Part shown: piece by piece, positions 50,602 through 62,800 of the stretch | How the letters are laid out: every line of letters starts with the position of its first letter | Position numbering within the stretch: the first letter of the stretch is position 1 | Origin: Orthonyx spaldingii | Lineage: Eukaryota > Chordata > Aves > Passeriformes > Orthonychidae | Assembly: GCA_013397795.1 (NCBI GenBank) | Contig: VZTJ01004171.1 | Coordinates: 2,102,290 to 2,166,289, forward strand | Direction: 5' to 3' | Length of the DNA: 64,000 nt | Position numbers and translations under genes: made by a program | Notes under the pieces: model-generated | The model's database searches: none | What the model was told of the DNA's origin: nothing | Seen by the model: only the letters and a program-made list of their open reading frames with translations

Positions 50602-51544
50602 GCTGATGGTGCAGTGTGTCCCCATCCAGCTTTAAAAAGCATTGATACAGAGACCCTTGCTGCTATTACAAACCAGAATTTTTTGGAAGTTTGAAGTAAT
50701 TCCCTTCAAGATCCATGAAGCTCAGTACTTGTTCTTCATGTCTATGGTAACTTTTGCTTTTTCTTTTCTCTGATCTCCTGTAATATATGAATTAAAGTAT
50801 CTCTAATGGCTTATAGATAGCATTATAGCATAATAGACTGACATTAATAATCATATTGCTACTCTGAAATGTTGTGTTCTTGTTATTAAAACAAAACAAA
50901 CAAGCAAAAAAACACAAAAAAAACCCCTGAACGAAATAATTTACACTTCTTCCTGCCTCCTTATGTTTGCAACCTGGTCCAAACTCAAATTTGTACTTGG
51001 AAGGTGTTTAAGAAATGATGAATCCAGTTCTATGGATATGGGTAAGTAAAAGCTGATCATAAAGAAGAGAGTTGATCAAAGGGAAACAAACATAAAACCC
51101 ATCAACTTTAATTTTTACTGAACATTTGGATTACTCTAGAAGATAAACAATACAGAAATGTCTCTAGAGACTACAGTTTGGGGATCCTTCATTATAGCCT
51201 GGGATGCTTTAACAGATGACAGTTAGACTGATTAGAAGTTACCCAGTAGAACACTTTGCTGTCAGAAAATGTGATTAGTGAAAAGTGAAATAGGTTGTAA
51301 CTGACACTTTTTTCTAAGAGAAAAATATCCAAACAAACAGGGAACAGGGTTCTGTTTCCAACTTTTTAAAAAGATAGATCTCTTAGGCGATGCTTATGGG
51401 AGTTCTGGGATTCGCTGCCTCTTAAGAGCTGTAGCTGTGGTCCACTGAGGAGGGTAGAAGCACAAGAACTTCCAATCCTAACAAGACACCAAGAAGTGCA
51501 CCTCAGATTTAATATTCCAATACTTCAAGACACATCTGTAAGTG

Positions 51545-51590
<46 letters not shown>
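51545..51590 (+). repeat. A46 homopolymer
   Basis: Forty-six uninterrupted A residues. No AATAAA precedes it and no flanking duplication was found, so an origin as a retroposon tail is not shown. The length may be inaccurate in the assembly. Confidence 0.95.
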
Positions 51591-51593
<3 letters not shown>

Positions 51594-54500
51594 ATCAGTA
51601 TCCAGACCTTTTCTCTGAAATATCTTACTTCACCACTTTCACTCTACTGAATGATATGGAGTGCAATTTCAGGCAAATCTAATTTCTTTATACAGAGTCA
51701 AGCACAAAACCCAGGACATCTCCATATAACTACATTGAAACAATTCTTCACTCCTATAGAAGAAAGTCTCCTTCATTTGAAGGCATTATAGTCACTGCTG
51801 CTTAACAAAGAGATAAAGAACCACCCAGTTAACATGTCCGTATCAAAGTCATGAACAGCAGTGCTCCTCAGCACAGCAAAGAGCTGGTTATTCCATTCTA
51901 GAGGAGGAGAGAATTTAATTCCTTTAATTAATTCCATTAAAACTGATTGTAGTGTTTACTGCTATTATTACCAAAACATCTGCCACTGCCTCTCACTTCA
52001 GACATTTCCTCTAGTTTAGCACCTCTCATAGGAACTGTGCTCTTGAATGTTCTCATTCACCGAGGCTTCTTTTCTGGAAATCTATCATAAGCATGACTAT
52101 ATATAGCAAGAAATTGGGCATCTGAACAACAACTGTCTTTGTATTTGACCCAAGGAACCTTGTTCAAAATTCCCAAAAAGCCACTAAATCAGTTTCAGAC
52201 TAAATACAGCAAGGACTGTAGATGAGGTACTCACATCCAAGTAGGAGTTTGCACACAAATAAAGGGTAAAGTTCCTCTTTACACAGACACAATCTTTACT
52301 GGTTCAGCTAGTGATCATCTGAATTAGCATCTCAAATATATTTACTATGCAGTAGTTCTGTATTTGTTTGAATTTCTTTTTCCTCTGTTTTAGATTGTTT
52401 CACGGTTCGTTTTTTCATCTATCCCACTCCTCATTTTCTTTTTACCTCTGGTCTCGAGTAGGATTCACAGGAAGAATCACTGAACACACATGGGAACCTA
52501 CCTTTAAAAACACTACTCTGCAAAATCTGCAATGACAGTGTCTTTATGGACACAGGCATGGAAATTAAATTTTTGCATGAATTATAGAATATCAAAGTAC
52601 ATTGGAGTAGACCATGTGCATCACAATTCGAATTATTCATATTGTAACATATTGTGCTCTAGTATGAAAACTAATTTACAGAACAGGCTCTTGCAACTGT
52701 GGAAAGAAATAGAAGTAAATGGACATTTCATTCATTCTCAAAAAGAATAAAACTGTTTTCATGACGTGGAGCATTCTTCAGAGATTTTTAAGGTAAATAG
52801 ATTTATATCAAACAAGTAAATACAGTAAAAATTAAAAACTTTAAATGACTTCTTGTTAATACTAATGTTTCAGAATTTGCGTATCCTAATTTACCTTAGT
52901 TAAGCCAATAGCATGATGTTCAGAAGTGCCTGAGGGGGGTTGAGGATTTTTTCACATTTTTGAGTTTTTGTTTGGGTTGGTTTTTTTTTTAATATGGCAC
53001 TCTGTGCCAGAACTACAAAGCTTTTTAGGTACCTAAAAATATAATCATCCAATTGAAATTTAAAAAATAAATGAATAAATAAATTATCAAAAATAGAAAG
53101 AGCAGATTTCCAATTCCTACCCTAAAGATAAAAAATGTTACTTTTTCTAAACTCTTTGAAATAAAACAAAACTAACTGGCAGGAACCTTTTCATTAAAAA
53201 AATATACTATTTTGTAGATAACAGACAGCAAACCACCTTTCTTGGAGCTGCTGAGGCAGCTATACTCTAGAGGAGAGCAGAGATTAAGATAAAGTGGAAA
53301 TAAAGACAGAAGACACCACAGTGGTTTCTGTTTGCTCTAGATTATTCCTTACACTGTGTGCAAGTTTCGTTATATTGCCTTTCAGAGATGCTCTCTTCCT
53401 CCCTGATTTCTGCCCCCTTTTAAGTGACTTCAGCACCTCCTTCTAAATTCTGAATTCTGTTTCCTGTGCCAGATGTCTAAAAATTAGGCCCCGCAGAATA
53501 TAATTCAGAAGCTTTTATTCAAACAATCCATATTTTGTAAAAACACCCTTTTAAGCGGCAGCAGAGGAGCTACATTTAGAAAGATGGAGAGGAAGAGAAG
53601 AAAGCTGTTTGGTAATAAAGCAGACAGTATATGTCAACATTTTGTACATTAGAAGTGACAATATATCTTTATTCATCTACAAAAAAAATGGAGTCAACAA
53701 CTTAGCTCTTCATCCAGAGACAAAAATGATTTAAAAAATCTGGATACTGCTTAAGTGAAGTGAAGTAAGATTTCATGTAGAGAGCATATATATTTATAAT
53801 GACTCAGTCAAATTTCACAAAGAGCATGCACACAACTACCACTGTCAAGCAATGATAAACTTCTACAGTTCCTTTGGTAGTCCAACAAAACAAGACAAAA
53901 ATACCTTGAGACAGCTAAATACTCTCTCAATAAATATTGAAAGTTCATGTTACACCTCTGAAATATCATTTTCTTGAATCAAATAAATCCTAAGTCTCAG
54001 AAGCAAATTGAAACTTCAGAATAAGTGCAGATGCCTGGGACACTCTTAGCTTTAAAAGGTTTTAAAATAATTTAGAAAATCAGAAATACTTGTATGTAAT
54101 ACTGTTGCAGTGTCCAAACTGAGCTTGAGAGGAAGTGAATCACAGCCTTTCTGTAACATGTTCAGAGGCTTCTCAAAACACCAGCAGTATCCATAAAACT
54201 CAAAAGACATTAACTCCTCTTAGAAAATGGGGCTATACAACTGCAGTAAAATCCATTTCCTAATCAGATAATCTAGTTATTGCCACAATGACTCCATTCA
54301 TCCCAAGATATGAAATTATATCGAACAGAAAGCCTTGCTTCTTTAATTTGCTTCCTGCCTGCAGGCTGAGGTCCTGCACACACACAGTGCCAGTGACCTC
54401 TCCTGAGCCAAGGCTTGTGGGCTGCTTTCTGGTGACAGGCCATAAGACAGCGCTTCTGTAACTTTCAAGTTACTCTGTGTTGAATGTAACAGTAACAGAG

Positions 54501-57500
54501 GATGTTTCTGGTTAGTGCAAATTTAATAAACTAATAGTATTCTGCTTCTGTAAAATTTAGACGCATATAAATAACAAACCATTATAGTGACAACTACCAA
54601 ATTTCTCTGTCTATAGAGAACTGGCAGTTCATAAATATTAAATTATGCTGTTAGCAACAAAGTACAACATATAGCTGTTATTTTTCCTAAAGATAAGGAA
54701 ACAGTAACCATTGCTGAAAAAAATTCATTATTTATAGACCTTTGAATTTTAAAGCCTCATGTCTGCACTACAATATTTCATTAAAATTCAAAAAAGTATC
54801 TGTTTGTTAGCCCTTTGATGAATGTGCTGAAGGCATGGAAACAAGTAACTATTGCTGACAGATTTCCCAATGATACAGTGGTATTTGCCACTTAATCATC
54901 AATACAGTGTTTTAAATGAGTTTTAATGTTGCCAAATAACTATCATGTAGCTTCATTAAAGCTAAAACATAGAAATGGTGTCACAATTGGAGATTGCAAT
55001 CATGCATCTATAATTTGCATCAGGGAACTGTTACAGGGGAGAAACACTCCCAGGCAAACTTCCCTTAGGGCTTACTACAGGGAATTTCTAATGCCTTCAG
55101 AGTTAGGAAGGATAACAAACAAATTTGCTGCCTAGTCAAAACATGCCTTGAAAGTATTATGATGGCTCCCAGAGTCCTTCAGCTATTTTTTATTACTTTC
55201 ATAGTAAGAACATTTTCCCTTTCAAATTCAGTGGGTACTACCCACCTTAATCCTTCCTCAAAATAATTTCCTTCTTGTAATGCTATCAGTCAGAAAGACC
55301 CTGACAGTAAAACATGAACAGACTAATTTAAAAAATACCCAAAGTAGTCAAACTAGCTTATACAGAAGAACTAAACTGGAAAATTGAAAATATTTTCCAT
55401 AGACCATCTTCCATTGCTATAATGATTTTGGATGTTATAACAGACTGTCATCATACTGGAGACTTTTTTTCTGTTCAAACTGTAGGTGATTCTCATATGA
55501 GTTTTTAAAATAGGAAGTGGGGAAGAAAAATTTCTTTCACGGAGATTTGTTAAAACAAGAATTTTCCATTTTATCTCGAAAACGACCTCTCCATCAAACC
55601 CAAAGTTTTCTTGGGAGATTTAATGATGTTACAGAGATCAGGACTAATTACAAGACTCTGAAAGACATATTTTAAAAGTTTTATTGATAGATAATTTACA
55701 CTAAGACTACTCCATGAGGCTAGAGCAACCCTCGAAGCTCTGGATCCAGCACTGTTAGCCAAGGGCTAAGGTTATGGACACAACTGCCAAACAGTCCAAG
55801 CCTGCCCAACAACCAGCAGATCCCACAGATGCTTTGGTGGCTGAAGGTGTGTGACTACAACACTTTGAATGAACTGGCAAAGTAACACTTAAAATGTTCT
55901 CTGAAGTTTAAGTCTAAGAACAGAAGTTGTTCATAATCTCTCCTGAGTGGAAAGCAGAATCTGGACACAGGGTGAACACAAGAGGCTGCTTAGTTTTTGG
56001 TCATGTGTGGCATCCAGAAATCACCTCCACTACAGAGAATGTGTAAATGTTCTATGGCTTCCACTGTATTAACAATACTCTTACTTCTCCACAGACACCT
56101 GGAGAAGACTGCAGAGAGAGGGAGCTCTTTCAGGCAAAATAACAGGGAAAATTCCCTCCATACATAGTTAGGATGAAGACAGATGGATAGCATACTGTTC
56201 CCAACAGCCACTCTCCTATATTTTCACCTAGTGGGTTTTTTGTTTGCTTTGTTTTAGTAAGAGTATCAGTAATGTTCAACTAATAAGGAAAATCAATTTG
56301 CTTCTAGCAAACAAATAGGACGGCAACAAAGGTGAAAATTCTCATTAATCTCTCAACACACAGTTGAGACTTGAAAAATACAGCTTATACAGTCCTTTAT
56401 GTCAAATATATGAAGTGTGTGCATCTTCAGAAGTGCTTAGAATGTTCTTCTCAAAACATCAAACCTTGTCAAAACTTGCACAGTTTCAGATTTTACAGTA
56501 ACCTTGAATCCCAGTCTGCACTGTCAAAATGTTTTTAACCCAGTTGTAAGAGGATCTATGTTTTGTTAAAACCTAAGCTGGTTTTTTTTTGTTTTTTGGA
56601 GGGGAGTGGGGTGTTAGTTTGGGGGGGAGAGGGTTGGGTTTTGTTGTTGGTTTGTTGGTTTTTTTTTAATAAAGCTAGTGTTGAACTCCAAATTCTATAT
56701 ATGTGATTGTAAAAAAAAAAAGCTACAAATTATTCAAAAGTGCCAGAGAATTTATACCAGGAATCTAGAAGCAAAATGAGCAACTTGTGATATATTCAAA
56801 TGCTGCATTTTTGGGGATTTACTCTAGTGAAATCTCTGAAATACTGGATTATTTGAACCTACCACAATGTATGTTGTCTATGTCCAGATGTATTGTCTGG
56901 ACACCTAGAGAGCAGGGCAGAAGAAGAGCTATAGCCAATGCAGTACTTCTTCCACATCATCCTCTTTCATGCAATTTCCTCAGATTCACATAGACCTCAG
57001 GGGATCACTTTGAGAGAGCACATTTCTTTATCTTTCTGAAGGAAGGGGTGTAAGGCATTTTTATAAGTGTGTAAGCATTTTTATGCTAAAGACAACTGGT
57101 GAAGGTCTTTTACTTCTTCACAGGAGATAATGATGTTCTTCAACAGCAAGCATGGAAAAATCTGTCAGAATCCAGATTTGTGCTGAACTGCAGCCAATAT
57201 AAGGAAGATTTACTTGTACAAAAGGCAACTGTTAGCTACTATGAGAAAGCATGGTGCCAGTCGTAGTATACATAGCTCCAAAACAGAACAGGTCAGAGCA
57301 CATTATCTTTTAAATATCTTGACGGAATTTCCATAATCAAAAGCAAGAATAAACTGCAGAGTGCGCTCAGGAGACTGCGGTCACTTAATGAAATCAAGAA
57401 GAGCCTCTGAATTACACTGCAAGACCAAGCTGACAGCCTCAAAACCCCTGAGAAAAAAAATAATTGTGCAACACAAGCACTTTTCCACTTTTCTTGGTGA

Positions 57501-59776
57501 GAAATATTCAAGATATTGAGTTATATCCATAGCATGCATTATAACAGGTAAACATCATTTCAGCAACAGAGATTGTTACTTTTCTATGGATTTATCCTTT
57601 CCTACTGTTCAGATCAGCAGCTGATTAACTCATAGGTCTGTTTTCTCTAAATCAGATTCGAAGACAAAAACATGAGGACTGCGGTTATTTTTTTCTCTTA
57701 GCTCTGTCACCTTCCTTTAAAATCTCACAATATATGACAGTACACTATATGCTGCACAATGTATTTGCAGCACAAAAGTGTTTAACCACCGACAAGCTGA
57801 AATAGCATACACCATACAAGATTTACTCCACCTCTCCCTTATTTCTTGCAGAGGTAGGTTTGAGCAAAGTTTCTAAGTCTTGTTCCTCAGTTTTGTAAAA
57901 TTCAAGAAGATTCAGAACAAGGATATTTGTCCTGAAGACATCTCTGATTTATCTAGTTTGAAATTTCTGCCAAATAAGCAGCTTTTTCCTCAACCTTGTT
58001 TTTAATAAACAACAAAACAAAAAAACTCCCTGCAATTTGAGTCTTGCAGTTCCTTACTGAATCCCACAATACATTGTTGTAAGACAAGACCTATAAACCT
58101 CTGAAGCCAGAGATCAGTTAATGTCAGCACAGAGACAAGCAGCAACATGTCCTATCATCATATCCTACATGTTGAAGCTGAAGCTGACAACAATGTCCAG
58201 CTGAAGAAGGCACACTCACAGAAAGTAGTCAAGACCTAGATCATGTTTGCACAGGGACACGAGGAGCCTCCTTTCTTGAAGATACCCAGCAGTACTGGAC
58301 AAAGACCTTACCAACCTGATTTAGGCTTTGCATTGGCTCTGGACTGACCAAGACGTTTGTCCATTTGACCTTCAGAGAAAGATTCAGATTCAGACCTCCC
58401 AATCTGAATATTTTTGAGATATATTTTCTCAATGCACAAACCTCCATTAAACATAAGTGCAAACCTGAATGATGCTGGATGACTAGATATGCATTCACAC
58501 ACTCACTAGTTCTATTCCCTGTCAGGATTTTGCGTGTTAAGAGCCTTGCTTGGTACTCTATAGCTGACAGCTCACAACAAACCACAACGTACAAAGCATA
58601 TTTTTGTGATTTTAGAGAAGCTACAGGATAATCTATAGCTCCATCTAATAGTGATTATACGAACATTACTAATATCTTACCTCTGCAGAGTCACAACAAC
58701 TTAGAATGCTTCTTGTCAACCCTGATTTCAGAGAAGGACCTTCAGTGCCTACAGGAAAATCTGCATTTATGCATCCATGCAAAATTATCATTCAGAAGAC
58801 ACCTGAGGCTCTCCTAGCCACTTACTAGCTAGCTACCTTTTCCTGATTCATCATGTTGTTGCAGCAGAGCTTCCCTGACTGTTAACAAAATCTGGTCTGG
58901 GCAAATTGCAGATTCTTTGCTTTTCTCAGGGCCAAGCCTGAATTCTGCACCATTATCTCAAAACGCTATATGGCATAAAAGAAACATGGCTTCAAAATCA
59001 TCCCTAAGGAGGGAAGAAATCAGTAACTTTAGACTCATATTTTTACAGAACTTGTGTAGATTCATGTCAGTTAATGAGGCTGAGCTAGTCTAAATCAGAT
59101 GAGGAGAATCTGGTCCTAAGAGTCTCACTTTCAGAATGTAATGTGCCATATATTTATCAGAGCAGGACTCTATTTTGCTAATGTTTGTTTATTCTGTTAC
59201 CACAGCATTTAGAAAACTATTTTCATGTACAAGACATTTAGTGTTATTGCTTGTTAGGGCGTATGTATATGGAGCTGTAAGAGAGCTCAGAGTTTGCTAA
59301 AACTAGTTAGGCGTGTTCTGTAATTTTATCATGGATCTCTCATACAGCAGTCAGACTGCAGTCTGCAAGCGTGATTCAAAGAAAGGAATAACTGTATAAC
59401 ATGAAAATATTGTAGAATGCTGGACAGGTGCTGAGAAACTGCAGCCCCACACAATGTTACGGCCTTGGGAAAACACTCATGATAGATTTAATGACATTGT
59501 CTTTGATTATCTCTTTTTCCTCTAAAGATGTGCACTAATTGACTTTTCTGTAGATTTTTTAAGGTTAGGTCTTTCACAAGAGGTCCTTTCAAAGGCCAGC
59601 CCTTTATGCCACAACCTTCCCAAGTCCTCTGATTGCAAAACCTGCTAAACAAAGGTCTGTCAGCATGGAGGGACTTTGATTCTACACCACTGCAGATGTC
59701 CATCTCCCAGTGGCATACATGCATCCTTCATTGACTCTCCTAGTAACTTTTGTAGTTTGTGTCTACTTTTGGAAGC
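51591..59776. other. AT-rich stretch without a recognised gene
   Basis: No transposon or gene is recognised. It holds GT-rich tracts (about 52955-52991 and 56580-56672), A11 (56711-56721) and a TTTTTAATAAA copy (57999-58009). Confidence 0.6.
56599..56638 (+). other. G-quadruplex-compatible tract
   Basis: G7 (56621-56627), AGA, GGG, TT, GGG satisfies the four-run G3 rule, since G7 can supply two runs. Two further G4 runs lie just upstream (56601-56611). It sits inside a GT-rich tract. Confidence 0.6.
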
Positions 59777-59801
59777 ATATTCTATAGATGCTATAGAATA
59801 T
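59777..59801 (+). other. Perfect 11-bp inverted repeat
   Basis: ATATTCTATAG (59777-59787) and CTATAGAATAT (59791-59801) flank a 3-base spacer ATG. It could extrude as a cruciform or form an RNA hairpin. Confidence 0.9.
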
Positions 59802-62800
59802 CTTGCATTTTCTAAGCATTTACCAGCATGTAATGAGTGGTATCTGTAACCCCTACTTTTTGTCAGGTGCCCATACAGAATCCCAAACTCAGACGACAGC
59901 TAACTACTAAGTTGCAAAGTGAGGGAAGGGGGCATGAAAGGCACGAGCTCCTCATTCTTCCCGAACATAAGTGAAGATCAATTACTGTCTACTGGAACTT
60001 AGAATACTCTTAAAAAAGCAAAATACTACCCACATACCCATAGCCCATTTTGTCAGCTTCTTACCTCAGCTATGTGTGCTCTCTCCCCTTCCATAATTCT
60101 TCCATTCCTATTAATATTTTTTAAAGTCTACTAAGACTATTATACTGAAAAAAACCCAATCATCTTATAATTTAAGACATATAAGTTGCTATTTTTTTGG
60201 AAACCAAATAGAATTCATTAGAGACATACATTAACCACTAGCTTCTGATCTTCCTGCAATTACCTCTTCTTCAGAAAGCCATGAGGGTTTTAATAAAAAC
60301 TGGTTCCTATATGCTAAAGCATTAATTCTTGTGAAATGGAAATCACCTTATCCAAAAGAAGATTAATAGAGTGTAGGACATGAATTACGTTTGGTAGAAA
60401 AAGCCTCTTGCAAAAACATCAGGCAACTAAGATGCCTGATATAGAGTCTGCTATAATTTTTTTATGAATGGACTTATTCTATTGGATTCATTTTCTTTTC
60501 CCCAGTTTCTTTTATAGCATAGAGCCCAATCCAATAGGAAAATGACATATATCCTGGAGGTTTCCAAAATTCCTTCAGCTTGTCTTCAGTTTAAAGCAAG
60601 CAAGGATTAATAGCCCAGAACATCTTAGTGCTCATTTGCATTCTTCCAAGATGAATCCCATGTATATTTTCAGCATCATGCCAATAATTGTGTGGAACAC
60701 CAGGAAGATAAAAACAGGAGAGAGTCTGAATGAAAAACCTAATTTCAGGTTTCTCTCAAGTCTGAATATATGTTCAAATTTTTAAATTTGTCATACCTTT
60801 CCAATTAATCAAAATAAATCCTACAGTAAATTCATGGCAATTCAAAATTCTTACAGATGGTCAGTCATTGAGGGGACAACCTCCTGTTCATATAATGCTC
60901 TTCTTATTTTCAGAGCACAGTCAGGGTTTTCTGATGGCAAATAGGACATGTAAAACTCAGGAACGAATTTCAAAAATACAGAAAATCAGTTCTGCAATTC
61001 TACATCATTATTAAAAACCTGTGAAGGAATCAAAACTGAACACATACATACAGCAAATCTAAAAGCACATGCAAGAAGCATTTCACACAAAAAACTGCAT
61101 GCTCCTTTAGCCCTTGTGAATTGAAGGTAGTTTACAGTCTGCTTTGGAGCACAAATATCTAGTGAGTACGCTGTCTGTTTAGGGTTCAAAGTTATGGGTG
61201 TTTAGAAACATAATTTTCAAAGTCACATTGCTTTATGACTGTTCATATGTCTAAAGACTAATTAACTGTGACAAGCTGACCATTAGGGAAAAGCATTCAT
61301 ACACAAGATGACAGATGTTTTAACACAAATATAATGCCAACTTAGTAATATATTAAAAAAAAAAAAGATATGACAGGTTTAAGTTTCAATTCATTAGAGA
61401 TGTTTCAGACTATAGTAATAATTTTCAAACCGATGAACCCTGTTAAACTAGGAACACAGCATTCCTTATTTTAAACAGATTCTGCTCTTAAAATCAAGTG
61501 ATTTAATAAGAAGCTATTACTTCTGTGCACTGCAATCTGTTCCCTTTCTCTATTCAGCCTTGACTGAATGAAGGTTTTACTGCTTTTACTTTCCTTTACC
61601 TAGAAAAATCAGAGACAATAGGAAAGCAAAACATAGGATTAAATTTTAAATATTTTTGCAACCAGCCACATACAGTAATCCCCAACTTTATAATCCTTAA
61701 TTCTAATGGCACACAAAACTGACCTTATATTTCTATTTCAGAAATAAAACCTGGAATATTTGAGGGGAGAAAAAACAAGCAAACTACACCCAATATTTCC
61801 CTTTCATTTGTATCCTTCATACCAAGGAAATGAAGGTTTTCCATAGCATTCATCTCTCCTGTCTTACTCTTCTACATTAGGGAAGTTTTGCATATGTGAC
61901 TTATTCCGAACTGTGGACTATTCTGGAAGCATGAGTGCTGTTGGCACGGCCTGGTGAGCATGTATTTGATGATGCCTCTGACCTGACTGTCACAGCTCGG
62001 CATCTGAACTACCACTAGCCCAGCTCATGTCATAAATTCCAGTAGCTCTCTAAGGAAGTATTACAACACCCAGCATCTATTGTAAGAAAGCCATAATTGC
62101 GTACTTTCTTTAAATGCAGCAGCTAAGCTCATGTTGAAAAACTACAGGCATGACTGCAAAAATGTCTTGAGTAGCCTAGGCAGCATTACACTTTTGTAAA
62201 GAAGACAGGGAGAAGTATTTTATGGCTAGTGCTTCTTGTGTGCAGCGTATTCTCTTAGGATTTTGATTTGGAGGGGATTTTTTGTGGATTGAGCTTTTGT
62301 TTGTTTGGTTTGTTGTTTTTATTTTTTTAAAGATTAAATGTTTTTGTGGCCAACTAAATGGCAGTTTTTCAACGTGAAAGACTGCCCTCACCTTTTGCCT
62401 GGGCAAGGAAAATAAAATACAGCAATCAAGTTTCATTTGTTGAACCTCATGAACAGACTCCTGGCACTGGTCTGTTACCATGCCTCAGAACATAACCTGA
62501 ATTAACAAAATTACCTTCCAGATTAGTATTTATCCATCCAGATTAGTATTCAATCATCTCAAGCCTTGGACATACAAGCATTCTATAAGATTTCTAGTCA
62601 CAAGATTGTACCACAAAAACCAAATTTTGTAAAGGTCTCCTTCTTGCAACTGTTCTTACCTGAGAAGAGCTCGTAACACCCCTACAGGTGCAAAAATAAG
62701 AGTTTGGGTTGCCGCAACCTTTCTCTTACAGCCCCTGAACCTTATCAGATATAGATTAAATTTCAATACAACCCAATGGTTTGGGGTTTTTTGGTTTGTT

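Larger units (their letters stand above)
44468..51544. other. AT-rich stretch without a recognised gene
   Basis: Simple sequence only: G10 (46057-46066), an A/C-rich tract (47289-47411), A12 (48438-48449 and 49644-49655), a CA repeat (49521-49539), a 34-bp duplication (50526-50593) and a CAAA-rich tract (about 50885-50930). Confidence 0.6.

Noticed and set aside
58241..58594. Minus-strand 117-codon frame and a neighbouring frame ending before a GTAAGG
   Set aside because: No convincing acceptor and the two frames conflict.
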